In this document: piece by piece, positions 19,325-26,743 of the stretch
How positions within the stretch are numbered: the stretch's first letter is position 1
Layout: each line of letters begins with the position of its first letter
Source: a methanotrophic endosymbiont of Bathymodiolus puteoserpentis (Logatchev)
GTDB lineage: Bacteria; Pseudomonadota; Gammaproteobacteria; Methylococcales; Methylomonadaceae
Direction of reading: 5' to 3'
DNA: 61,642 nt
Assembly: GCF_900128525.1 (NCBI RefSeq)
Contig: NZ_FQTQ01000007.1
Location: 1 to 61,642, forward strand
Made by a program: the position numbers and the translations under genes
Notes under the pieces: generated by a model
Told to the model about the DNA's origin: nothing
Databases searched by the model: none
What the model saw: only the letters and a program-made list of their open reading frames with translations

Positions 19325-19558
19325 ATGGCTAGAAAGAAAAGCGCAACATTATTTGAAGATTCTCTCAAGAATTTAGAAGGAATTGTTGAGCAATTGGAGC
19401 AGGGAGATATATCTTTAGAAGAGTCATTAAAATCATTTGAAGAAGGTGTGAAATTAACGCGTATTTGCCAAACCGCTTTACAAGAAGCAGAGCAAAAAGT
19501 GCAAATATTATTAGATAAAAACGGTCAACAAACTTTGGAGCCATTTACAGATGAGTAA
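19325..19558 (+). CDS. xseB: Exodeoxyribonuclease VII small subunit
   Basis: A 77-residue subunit of exonuclease VII. The family pattern is clear: [34 protein letters not shown], then a helix ending [10 protein letters not shown]. Several XseB chains coat one XseA, and xseA is not in this window. The last 8 bases overlap the ispA start, so the two are translationally coupled, the usual xseB-ispA order. In many relatives dxs follows ispA; here it does not, and zwf faces it instead. Confidence 0.92.
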   Translation: MARKKSATLFEDSLKNLEGIVEQLEQGDISLEESLKSFEEGVKLTRICQTALQEAEQKVQILLDKNGQQTLEPFTDE

Positions 19559-20447
19559 CGCCTTAAAAGAATATTTAGTCGCTAGCCAAGAGCGGGTCGA
19601 AAAGGCTTTAGACTTACGCTTACCCGCTAATAATATTTTACCAAAAAGATTGCATGATGCGATGCGTTATAGTGCTTTAGATGGCGGTAAACGTATGCGT
19701 CCTATGTTGACATATAGTGTGGGTAAGGCTTTAGGCATAGCAGCCGACGTTTTAGATGGCCCTGCTTGTGCTGTTGAGTTTATTCATGTCTATTCATTGA
19801 TACATGATGACCTGCCCGCAATGGATGACGATGACTTGCGCCGTGGTAAAGCAACATCACATATACAATATGATGAAGCAACGGCTATTTTAGCAGGTGA
19901 TGGCTTGCAAACCTTAGCCTTTCAAGTTTTGGCTAATGATGACAGCATGCAAGCGAGTGCTGCAACGCGCATAAAAATGATTCAGGCTTTAGCAAAAGCC
20001 AGTGGCTCACAAGGCATGGTGGGCGGGCAGGCAATTGACTTAGAATCTGTCGGCAAAAAACTCACGTTGCCTGAGCTAGAGAATATGCATATTCATAAAA
20101 CCGGTGCGTTAATTCGTGTCGCAGTGCAACTGGCGACTTTATCTCAACCAGATTTAGACCCAGCTGTGACCGCTAAATTAGATCATTACGCAAAATGTAT
20201 CGGACTTTCATTTCAAGTAAAAGATGATATTTTAGACGAAGAAAGTGATACCGCGACTTTAGGCAAGACGCAAGGTAAAGATCAAGATAACGATAAACCG
20301 ACTTATCCCGCTTTATTAGGTTTAGAAGGTGCTAAAGAAAAGGCTCAGAACCTACATGAGCAAGCTTTAGAAAGTTTGGCTGATTTTGGCCCAGAAGCTG
20401 ATTTATTGCGTGATCTTTCTTTGTATATTATTCAGCGCGACCATTAA
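19551..20447 (+). CDS. ispA: Farnesyl diphosphate synthase
   Basis: A 298-residue short-chain prenyltransferase that condenses isopentenyl diphosphate with dimethylallyl/geranyl diphosphate to C15. The first Asp-rich motif is [14 protein letters not shown], with the two-residue insertion typical of bacterial FPP synthases. The second is [10 protein letters not shown]. The GGKRMRP substrate-binding motif is near 47, and the chain ends in the usual IIQRDH. It supplies quinone, undecaprenyl and hopanoid precursors. It overlaps xseB by 8 nt and is closed by the hairpin at 20501. Confidence 0.93.
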   Translation: MSNALKEYLVASQERVEKALDLRLPANNILPKRLHDAMRYSALDGGKRMRPMLTYSVGKALGIAADVLDGPACAVEFIHVYSLIHDDLPAMDDDDLRRGKATSHIQYDEATAILAGDGLQTLAFQVLANDDSMQASAATRIKMIQALAKASGSQGMVGGQAIDLESVGKKLTLPELENMHIHKTGALIRVAVQLATLSQPDLDPAVTAKLDHYAKCIGLSFQVKDDILDEESDTATLGKTQGKDQDNDKPTYPALLGLEGAKEKAQNLHEQALESLADFGPEADLLRDLSLYIIQRDH

Positions 20448-20500
20448 GGAATGGGCATAAAATAACTTGTATATGATGGTAAACTAAATAATATCCACAA

Positions 20501-20531
20501 GCACCACTAGTCCTTTAAGGACTGGTGGTGC
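20501..20531. terminator. Bidirectional hairpin between ispA and zwf
   Basis: GCACCACTAGTCC and GGACTGGTGGTGC pair over 13 positions (one G-T wobble) around a loop of about 5 bases. It lies 54 bases after ispA and 13 bases after the zwf stop, exactly between two convergent genes. T-runs are weak on both sides, so termination strength is uncertain. Confidence 0.65.
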
Positions 20532-20543
20532 TGAGTTAGTTGA

Positions 20544-22016
20544 TTACTCTTCCCAAGCCCTACCGTCTCTAGCAAGTAGCGCAACTGAAGCAACCGGTCC
20601 CCAAGTTCCTGCTGGGTAGCCTTTTGTTTCTTCATTAGATTTTTCCCAAGCTTCTGAGATAGAGTCGATCCATGTCCAGGCTTGTTCAATTTCTGCACGA
20701 CTGATAAATAAAGTGGGATTACCGCGCATTGCTTCTAAAACTAATTTTTCATAACCACCAAACAGCTTGCTGTTTTTGAAGGTTTCGGAAAAACTCAAAT
20801 CCAGTTTTGTACGTTGTAATTTGATATTTTCATCAATCCCCGGGATTTTATTTAGCATTTGAATTTCAATACCTTCATTGGGTTGTAAATGAATGATCAG
20901 CTTGTTTGCGGGTAATTCTCGGTAGCTTTCTTGGAATATATTGTGTGGTAGCTGTTTGAAGTTAATGACAATCTCTGTGCGCTTATGCATTAAGCACTTG
21001 CCAGTACGTAGGTAGAATGGCACGCCAGCCCAGCGCCAGTTATCAATATCGACACGCAAGGCGACAAAGCTTTCAGTGGTGCTGCTAGTATTTGCCCCTT
21101 CTTCATTAAGATAGCCGGGAACTTCTTTACCCTTGATAAAGCCGTCCGTGTATTGGCCGCGTACAGTTTTTTCATGGACATTTTCTGCGGTAATAGGGCG
21201 TAGAGCATCGAGTACTTTGATTTTTTCGCTATGTATGCTTTGTGCCTCTAAATTAACGGGCGGTTCCATAGCAACAAAGGTCAAAATTTGTAACAAATGG
21301 TTTTGTACCATATCGCGCAATTGCCCTGTTTGGTCAAAATATTCCCAGCGACCTTCGATACCGACTTCTTCTGCAACCGTGATTTGTACAGAATCAATGG
21401 TGTTATGATCCCAGTTGGTAGTGAAAATAGAGTTGGCAAAGCGTAAAGCTAATAAGTTAAGAACAGTTTCTTTGCCTAAATAATGATCGATGCGGAAGAC
21501 TTGATCATCATTAAATACACTAGCAACGGTATCATTAATCTCTTTTGATGATTCAAGGTCATGGCCAATGGGCTTTTCCATGACCATGCGTGATTGATCG
21601 GTTAGCACGCCTGAGTGTTTTAAGCCTTTGCAAATATGTTGGAATAAGAAAGGGGCTACAGCAAAGTAATTAACCATAACTCGCTTGCTAGAGTCGGTTA
21701 GTTGGTTGAAAATTTTGTATTCTTCAGGCTGCGTTAAATCCATTTTCTGATAGGATAAACGCGCTGAGTATTTTTTCCAGATGGCTTCATCAAGGGGCTC
21801 TCCCAAAAAGTCTTGTAAGCTTTTATAGGCGATTTTAATAAAGCTGGCACTGTCTTCTTCTAGCCTGTCAACGGCAATAATACGTGTATCAGGCTCTAAA
21901 AAATTTCCTTTTTCTAAGCGATAGAGAGAAATAATGAGTTTACGGCGTGATAAATCGCCTAGCCCACCATAAATAACTAAGTCGCAAGGTGGGAATATTT
22001 CTTGTGTTGTTGTCAT
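20544..22016 (-). CDS. zwf: Glucose-6-phosphate 1-dehydrogenase
   Basis: A 490-residue dehydrogenase that oxidises glucose 6-phosphate to 6-phosphogluconolactone with NADP. The coenzyme motif is YGGLGDLSRRKL (about 15-26) and the active-site signature is RIDHYLGKETVLN. The length matches the family (E. coli 491). It feeds the oxidative pentose phosphate and Entner-Doudoroff routes; neither pgl nor edd/eda is adjacent. An unusual set of inverted and direct repeats at 22051-22103 lies just upstream and may be its operator. Confidence 0.94.
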   Translation of the reverse strand: MTTTQEIFPPCDLVIYGGLGDLSRRKLIISLYRLEKGNFLEPDTRIIAVDRLEEDSASFIKIAYKSLQDFLGEPLDEAIWKKYSARLSYQKMDLTQPEEYKIFNQLTDSSKRVMVNYFAVAPFLFQHICKGLKHSGVLTDQSRMVMEKPIGHDLESSKEINDTVASVFNDDQVFRIDHYLGKETVLNLLALRFANSIFTTNWDHNTIDSVQITVAEEVGIEGRWEYFDQTGQLRDMVQNHLLQILTFVAMEPPVNLEAQSIHSEKIKVLDALRPITAENVHEKTVRGQYTDGFIKGKEVPGYLNEEGANTSSTTESFVALRVDIDNWRWAGVPFYLRTGKCLMHKRTEIVINFKQLPHNIFQESYRELPANKLIIHLQPNEGIEIQMLNKIPGIDENIKLQRTKLDLSFSETFKNSKLFGGYEKLVLEAMRGNPTLFISRAEIEQAWTWIDSISEAWEKSNEETKGYPAGTWGPVASVALLARDGRAWEE

Positions 22017-22050
22017 TTTTTTATTTTTTTTGAATGAATAATGACCTAGC

Positions 22051-22103
22051 TTTATAGCATAAGAGCTTAAAGGCTATAAAACAGGGGGATTATGCTATAA
22101 AAC
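22051..22103 (-). promoter_or_regulatory. Inverted and direct repeats upstream of zwf
   Basis: TTTATAGCATAA (22051-22062) and its exact reverse complement (22090-22101) form a 12-bp inverted repeat. Overlapping them, CTATAAAAC occurs twice in direct orientation (22074-22082 and 22095-22103), 21 bases apart. The block starts 35 bases before the zwf start codon and about 80 bases before the divergent small Cys-rich gene. It could be an operator for either. It is not a HexR-type site as I know it. Confidence 0.45.
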
Positions 22104-22181
22104 GCCAGTAATGTTTGTGGCACTGATTTAGAGTATATTACCCCCCTAAGTAAAAGTAAATATTGAACTCGGAGGTGGAAA

Positions 22182-22391
22182 ATGAAATTTAACCCTTGTA
22201 AAGGTGGTGCGTGGTGTGAAGATACTGGCACGCACTGTAATGGTTGTGGTCGCTCACATAAAGAAATCGCAGAGACGAAAGTGTTGATAAAAGGTTTGGT
22301 GGAATTTGCGCAAAAACAAGACTATGAAAATCCAGAGGATTTTGCGCAATTTATTGGCGAGACTTTAGCAAGAAAACTGCAGAAGCCTTAA
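22182..22391 (+). CDS. Small Cys-rich protein (DUF1289-like)
   Basis: A 69-residue cytosolic protein with four cysteines near the N-terminus (C6, C12, C19, C22). The CNGCGRSHKEI segment recalls the DUF1289 family (CxGCGRTxxEI). A single zinc or iron-sulfur site is likely. The C-terminal half is a plain helix (DFAQFIGETLARKLQ). GGAGG lies 6-7 nt before the ATG, so the start is secure. It is 22 nt before dhaL and probably co-transcribed with it. The function is unknown. Confidence 0.7.
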   Translation: MKFNPCKGGAWCEDTGTHCNGCGRSHKEIAETKVLIKGLVEFAQKQDYENPEDFAQFIGETLARKLQKP

Positions 22392-22413
22392 GTGATATAT
22401 AGGAGTAAACATC

Positions 22414-23043
22414 ATGAAAATAAATCCTGATATTTTGCCTGAGTTGATTCAGGCAGTAAATAATACAGTAACATTGCATGCCGATGAATTGACTGAATTA
22501 GACAAGGCAATTGGTGATGGTGATCATGTGATTAACTTACAGCGTGGCTTAGATGCTTTGTTAGCGCAGCAAGATGAAATCGCTCAGCTAGATTGGGCGA
22601 GTGCATGGCAGAAAATAGGCATGATTTGCATGAGTAAGATTGGTGGTGCTTCAGGTTCTTTATTTGGCACTTTATTTGTGACTATGGCAAAAACAGCTAA
22701 GGGTCAGGCTGTTGATGTTGAGGTGTTTGCTCAAGCGTTTGCTGCGGGTGTTGAATCTATGAAATTGCGCGGTAAGGCTGAGGCTGGTGAGAAAACAATG
22801 CTGGATGTTTTGATCCCTGTTGCGCAAGTTTTGCAAGAGAATGCGAGTCGTGCTGAATTCCCTGATTTATTGGTACAAGTTGAACAGGCTGCGCAGGTTG
22901 GCATGGAATCAACACGTGATATGTTGGCGACTAAAGGGCGTGCTTCTTTTCTAGGTGAACGTAGTTTAGGGCATATTGATGCAGGCGCAAAAAGTAGTCA
23001 GTTAATCATTAGTGCAATTATTGATACATTGCAAAGACAATAA
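22414..23043 (+). CDS. dhaL: Dihydroxyacetone kinase subunit DhaL
   Basis: A 209-residue nucleotide-binding subunit that transfers phosphate to dihydroxyacetone held by DhaK. The Mg-ADP site is visible as D30, D35 and D37 in ELDKAIGDGDH, the same numbering as E. coli DhaL. GGASGSLFGTLF and ERSLGHIDAGAKS are further family marks. In PTS-type systems DhaL keeps ADP bound and is recharged by DhaM; no dhaM is seen here, and dhaK lies 3.7 kb away on the other strand. Separate K and L chains exclude the fused ATP-dependent kinase. It is followed 10 nt later by roxA. Confidence 0.88.
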   Translation: MKINPDILPELIQAVNNTVTLHADELTELDKAIGDGDHVINLQRGLDALLAQQDEIAQLDWASAWQKIGMICMSKIGGASGSLFGTLFVTMAKTAKGQAVDVEVFAQAFAAGVESMKLRGKAEAGEKTMLDVLIPVAQVLQENASRAEFPDLLVQVEQAAQVGMESTRDMLATKGRASFLGERSLGHIDAGAKSSQLIISAIIDTLQRQ

Positions 23044-23053
23044 AAAGGTATTT

Positions 23054-24229
23054 ATGGCTAATTTTTTTAATACTGGACTAAGTCAACAACAATTTTTAGA
23101 GCAATATTGGCAAAAAAAGCCATTATTAATACGTCAGGCCTTCCCTGATTTTGTCTCGCCTATAAGTCCAGAAGAGTTGGCGGGTCTAGCTTGTGAAGAT
23201 GAGATTGAATCACGCTTGATTGAAGAGTGTGGTCAAGAAGGTAAGGCATGGCAGGTAACTAGCGGGCCATTAAGTGAAGGTGATTTTGCTTGCCTGCCAG
23301 AAACACATTGGACAATACTTGTGCAAGATGTCGATAAACATTTACCCGAGTTGCAGTATTTGCTTGACCCCTTTCGTTTTATTCCCGATTGGCGACGTGA
23401 TGATTTAATGATTAGTTACGCCTCTGAATTTGGTTCGGTAGGGCCTCATACGGATAGCTATGATGTTTTTTTATTGCAAGCAATGGGTGAACGTCGTTGG
23501 CAAATTGGTGAAGGGCCTATTCATGAAGCTCAACTAGTTGATGGTTTAGGCCTGCAAATATTAGCTGAATTTACAGCGGACCAAACCTGGGATTTGCAGC
23601 CAGGTGATATGTTATATCTACCGCCACATTTTGCGCATCATGGTGTTGCACTTAATGATTGCATGACTTTTTCTTTTGGCTTTCGCGCCCCGACTCAAGT
23701 TGAGGCTCTGGATGCGGTAGTGAATAATTTGCTTGAACAACAATTAGGTAAAGCTGAATACAGTGACCCTGATTTGTTAAATAAGCCGGGTAGTGAAATA
23801 GATACTCACTCTGTTGCACGCTTGAAACAAATGTTACATCAGGCAGTTGATGATGCTGAACCTATTTTGGCGCGCGTATTAGGTAAAATTGTTACCGAGA
23901 CAAAACCTAGCTTAACTGCTTTAGCGACAGAGGCAGCGACTGAGCTACCAGAGGTAGATGAGTTGACTGTTCTGTTTGAGCAAGGCGGTATATTGCAGAG
24001 GAATCCATATTTTCGTTTTGCATGGTCTAGTCATGCAAAGAATGGTCAGTTGTATATGGCTGGTGAAGTTTATGAGGTTGATATGCAGGGGGGCAAGTCT
24101 TTGCCGCTATTAACCGAGCAGGCCATTTTGCGAGACAGTGATTGGCAAAAGATACTTAAAAATCGGTCGGCTGCTACGTTATTGTGTCAGTTGATTGCCG
24201 AGGGTGCTTGGTTTTGGAGTGAGGGTTAA
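23054..24229 (+). CDS. roxA: Ribosomal protein L16 arginine hydroxylase (RoxA/YcfD, JmjC cupin)
   Basis: A 391-residue Fe(II)/2-oxoglutarate oxygenase of the YcfD family, which hydroxylates an arginine of ribosomal protein L16 in E. coli. The iron ligands appear as H132-T-D134 (GPHTDSYDV) and H195 in LPPHFAHHGVA. The C-terminal winged-helix part follows. The start at ATG 23054 is supported by AAGG 5-6 nt upstream and by the first residues; a frame open from 23012 would run inside dhaL. It is 10 nt after dhaL, but a functional link between the two is not evident. Confidence 0.88.
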   Translation: MANFFNTGLSQQQFLEQYWQKKPLLIRQAFPDFVSPISPEELAGLACEDEIESRLIEECGQEGKAWQVTSGPLSEGDFACLPETHWTILVQDVDKHLPELQYLLDPFRFIPDWRRDDLMISYASEFGSVGPHTDSYDVFLLQAMGERRWQIGEGPIHEAQLVDGLGLQILAEFTADQTWDLQPGDMLYLPPHFAHHGVALNDCMTFSFGFRAPTQVEALDAVVNNLLEQQLGKAEYSDPDLLNKPGSEIDTHSVARLKQMLHQAVDDAEPILARVLGKIVTETKPSLTALATEAATELPEVDELTVLFEQGGILQRNPYFRFAWSSHAKNGQLYMAGEVYEVDMQGGKSLPLLTEQAILRDSDWQKILKNRSAATLLCQLIAEGAWFWSEG

Positions 24230-24405
24230 TATACGCTTAGAGTCTGAGTGAGGATATTTTTATCGATTATATATTAGTATATTATTATTTTTATGTATAA
24301 TGATTTATTTTCCTGGCTAGGAACTCATTTTTCTTGATGTTTATTATAGAGAAAATATTTTGGTTTCTAAAAAAATGGATTACCTAAATTAAGAAGAGAA
24401 TAACT

Positions 24406-25413
24406 ATGTGGGTTCACAGCTTTAGCTTAAGGCGTCAAATAGTATTGCTAGCGGTTTTTTCGGTCATGTCTAATGCGGCGTACGCTGAATGGTCTAGTGG
24501 CTTTGATTTTAGTACTTATTATACTGATGATGTAGGGTTGTTTTCTGTAACACGCCGTCTCTCATTGGACGAGGATCCAACTCAGCCGATTGTTGATGAG
24601 CCAAACCAGGGCGCTGATGCAGTATACGAGCCTAGTGCTTATGTTAGTTGGGCAACTGAGAATGCGCTGGGTGAATTTGAACTTACTTTGGATGCGGGCG
24701 GGTATATTTTTAATAACTATAGCGCATATACGCATGGTTTCTTTCAGATGGAAGTTGCGCAGGCGTTAACAGAGAAAACGACAATAAAATTTCTTTACGA
24801 CTTTGTGCCTAGGTTATTTGTTGGTGTTAAGTCTTTGTCACAAGATGAGCATGGTGAAGGGGAAGCAGATGAGCGACTTAATAGTCATATTTGGTCTATG
24901 CATTTAGAGCATGAGTTGTTTAATAATTTAATGTTGCGTGGCCTCGTGCGCTATGGTCTTAGGGATTACGATCAGCCGTTTGCCTATCGCGATACTCAGT
25001 TTTTTACGGTTGGTTCGCACTTTGAGTGGGCTATTACTTCTGATATTGAGTTATTGGCTGGTTATCATTTTGAGCGAGGCTATACCGACCATAAGCAAAC
25101 GGTGTATTACCAAGATGATATAGCTTATATTAATCACTTTGCCTCAGCAGAGCTAAAAATACACCTATTACCTAAATTAGAAATGAGGGTGATTTTTGAT
25201 TATGAGCATAATGACTTTACCAGTAGCTATACCGAGGATATTCATTATGCAGGTAATGAAAACGTTTATCAGGGTGAGCTAGAGTTTTTATATGAGTTAA
25301 CGGAAACCACTTTACTTAAAGCAGGCTGGCAGCATGGTTCGCGTAAGTTTAATTATGAGCAGTTCAGTGTGCAGAATAATAACGTTTGGCTAGGAGTTGA
25401 GTTTCATATTTAA
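24406..25413 (+). CDS. Outer-membrane beta-barrel protein
   Basis: A 335-residue protein with a signal peptide (cleavage near AAYA, residue 27). The body consists of alternating amphipathic strands: DFSTYYTDDVGLFSVTRRL, then ANEFELTLDAGG-like turns, then LLAGYHFERGYTD. It ends in a short strand, NNVWLGVEFHI. This is the look of a TIGR03016/OMP-type barrel of about 12-16 strands. Neither ligand nor family is certain. It stands alone, with a 176-base AT-rich leader on its left. The gene on its right is a secreted, frameshifted cytochrome, and the two may form an outer-surface pair. Confidence 0.7.
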   Translation: MWVHSFSLRRQIVLLAVFSVMSNAAYAEWSSGFDFSTYYTDDVGLFSVTRRLSLDEDPTQPIVDEPNQGADAVYEPSAYVSWATENALGEFELTLDAGGYIFNNYSAYTHGFFQMEVAQALTEKTTIKFLYDFVPRLFVGVKSLSQDEHGEGEADERLNSHIWSMHLEHELFNNLMLRGLVRYGLRDYDQPFAYRDTQFFTVGSHFEWAITSDIELLAGYHFERGYTDHKQTVYYQDDIAYINHFASAELKIHLLPKLEMRVIFDYEHNDFTSSYTEDIHYAGNENVYQGELEFLYELTETTLLKAGWQHGSRKFNYEQFSVQNNNVWLGVEFHI

Positions 25414-25443
25414 CTACTTAATTTGCTGTAAAGTGGCGCGCCT

Positions 25444-25547
25444 AAGGGTTAAGTATAAATAAAAGCTAATGGTATGTATTATTTATGTTAATTATCATTA
25501 ATTGTTTTTTTCGCATATTATGACACTCTTAACCCTTTGTAAGGGTT
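25444..25547. other. Alternative hairpins between the barrel and cytochrome genes
   Basis: AAGGGTTAAG (25444-25453) is the exact reverse complement of CTTAACCCTT (25528-25537). The second arm can also pair locally with AAGGGTT (25541-25547), across a 3-base loop (AACCCTT-TGT-AAGGGTT). The two structures are mutually exclusive, as in attenuators, but there is no clear T-run after the local hairpin. It lies about 75-180 bases before the gene at 25623. Confidence 0.4.
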
Positions 25548-25622
25548 CTCTGAATTACTCTTTAGTATTTTATTTTGAGTGTGTAACATCCGTTTCAGTA
25601 TTACTTTCAGGAAAATAATCTA

Positions 25623-26228
25623 ATGAACTTATTTAAACTAAAATCTGTTGCAGTGGCGATAGGGTTGAGTGCCTTATCGAATTTAGCACTTGCTGATATC
25701 AGTACTTCTAAAGCGGTGCTTGGCAACGATGGTAGTGAGCGACTTGCTGCAAGCGCTGATTTTACGGCGGCCGTTGAGGGAGATTTATATATTGCAATAG
25801 GGGTCGAGGAGAAGTTACTCTTTCTAGCAAATGGTGGGAACAGTTTGACAGAACGCATCAGTCCTTTTGCGGCAAACCAGGTTTATATAGGGTCTATACC
25901 TTTATTTAATTTTTCGACAGCGGGTATTCCGGCAGGGCGCTACCCAGTCTATAAAATTGTTACTCGTACGGGCACTGATCCATTAAATTTTACTAATTGG
26001 GTAGGCGGTTTGACTTCAGTCAACTTTATGGTAGGCCTACCGGTTGCGCACAGTGGTGATTTTGATGGGGATGGTTTTGCGGATAGTGATTTAGATCAAG
26101 ATGGTTATTATATGATGACCTTGATAAAGATGGGTTTCATGATGATGACCATGATAAAGATGGTTATTATGATGATGATCATGATAAAGATGGTTGGAGT
26201 GATTCAAACGGAAGTATGGTACCAGTGA
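25623..26228 (+). CDS. N-terminal part of a frameshifted secreted Asp-repeat/cytochrome c protein
   Basis: The open frame codes a signal peptide (cleavage near LALA, residue 24), then a domain of about 125 residues that I do not recognise. An Asp-rich linker begins next (GDFDGDGFADSDLDQDGYY). At 26111/26112 one G appears missing. The frame then runs into a Met/Ile/Lys-rich nonsense tail (from MMTLIKMG) to a stop at 26228. Inserting one base restores D-D-D-L-D-K-D-G repeats that read straight into the cytochrome c domain at 26216-26443. The intended product is about 273 residues. Either this is a real disrupted or phase-variable gene, or a sequencing error. Confidence 0.7.
   Translation: MNLFKLKSVAVAIGLSALSNLALADISTSKAVLGNDGSERLAASADFTAAVEGDLYIAIGVEEKLLFLANGGNSLTERISPFAANQVYIGSIPLFNFSTAGIPAGRYPVYKIVTRTGTDPLNFTNWVGGLTSVNFMVGLPVAHSGDFDGDGFADSDLDQDGYYMMTLIKMGFMMMTMIKMVIMMMIMIKMVGVIQTEVWYQ
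26112..26200 (+). repeat. Three 30-base Asp-repeat units, the first one base short
   Basis: Units are 26112-26140 (29 bases), 26141-26170 and 26171-26200. The restored reading is D-D-D-(H/L)-D-K-D-G-(Y/F/W)-(Y/H/S) per unit, a calcium-binding-like Asp pattern of the thrombospondin-3/dockerin sort. The missing base is at the start of the first unit, where TATTAT should be followed by GATGAT but reads ATGAT. Confidence 0.75.
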
Positions 26229-26443
26229 CCGGGGGAACGACAGGGAAGGCGCTATATGCTATTCATTGTGCTGAGTGCCATGGCGTAGACCCTTCTCGAG
26301 GAAAAAATGATATTTATGAAGCAGTAGACCCTAGGGAAACACGAGAAGCCATCAATGAAAATGAAGGTGGGATGGGAATTTTGAGTTTTCTAACGGATGC
26401 TGAGTTACAAGCGATTGCTGCTTATGTGCGTAATCCTAATTAG
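26216..26443 (+). CDS. Cytochrome c domain, separated from its signal peptide by a frameshift
   Basis: This open frame of 75 residues holds a class I cytochrome c domain. The haem-binding motif is CAECH (IHCAECHG), and a Met axial ligand is likely in NEGGMGILSFL. The C-terminal helix is LTDAELQAIAAYV. It lacks a signal peptide and a proper Shine-Dalgarno, yet haem c is attached only outside the cytoplasm, so it is unlikely to be an independent gene. It continues in frame, leftwards, into the Asp repeats and joins the protein starting at 25623 once one base is restored. It would be a periplasmic or surface electron carrier. Confidence 0.7.
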   Translation: MVPVTGGTTGKALYAIHCAECHGVDPSRGKNDIYEAVDPRETREAINENEGGMGILSFLTDAELQAIAAYVRNPN

Positions 26444-26743
26444 GGGATGTACAAAATAACAGCTGTTCCATGAAACCTGTAAGCAGTATCCTCCGAGTAA
26501 GCACCAACCGAAGGAGGTTTTCATAGGTTTTCTCAAATACTATCAGCAGCGACTTTGGTATTACGTCTCTAGGATCGAATTTATTTGGTACTAAAAATCC
26601 TATTAAATATGAAGGTACAAATAAATTCGATTCTACAAAGCGTTAAATTAATTATGCCTCAGTATTTAGGGCTCTGTTCTTAGCTTTTAAGGAAATGAGT
26701 GAAGTGTGCATTTAGAAGGGGGCTTTACTCGTTTTGTTAATGC
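26444..26743. repeat. Intergenic region with a long AT-rich inverted repeat
   Basis: ATCGAATTTATTTG (26574-26587) is matched by its exact complement at 26618-26631. Weaker matching extends outward to about 26559 and 26648 (TTACG/CGTTAA). The loop is about 30 bases of AT-rich DNA. It resembles a small non-autonomous palindromic element between convergent genes, and may also terminate transcription. A weaker CCTCC/GGAGG pairing followed by TTTTC occurs at about 26490-26523. Confidence 0.5.

Noticed and set aside
20448-20543. Remnant of dxs after ispA, expected from common gene order
   Set aside because: The gap is under 100 bases and holds only a hairpin; zwf follows on the other strand.
26216-26443. 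The cytochrome c frame as a stand-alone gene
   Set aside because: It has no signal peptide and a poor start context, and it joins the upstream frame after one base is restored. It is listed as part of a broken gene.
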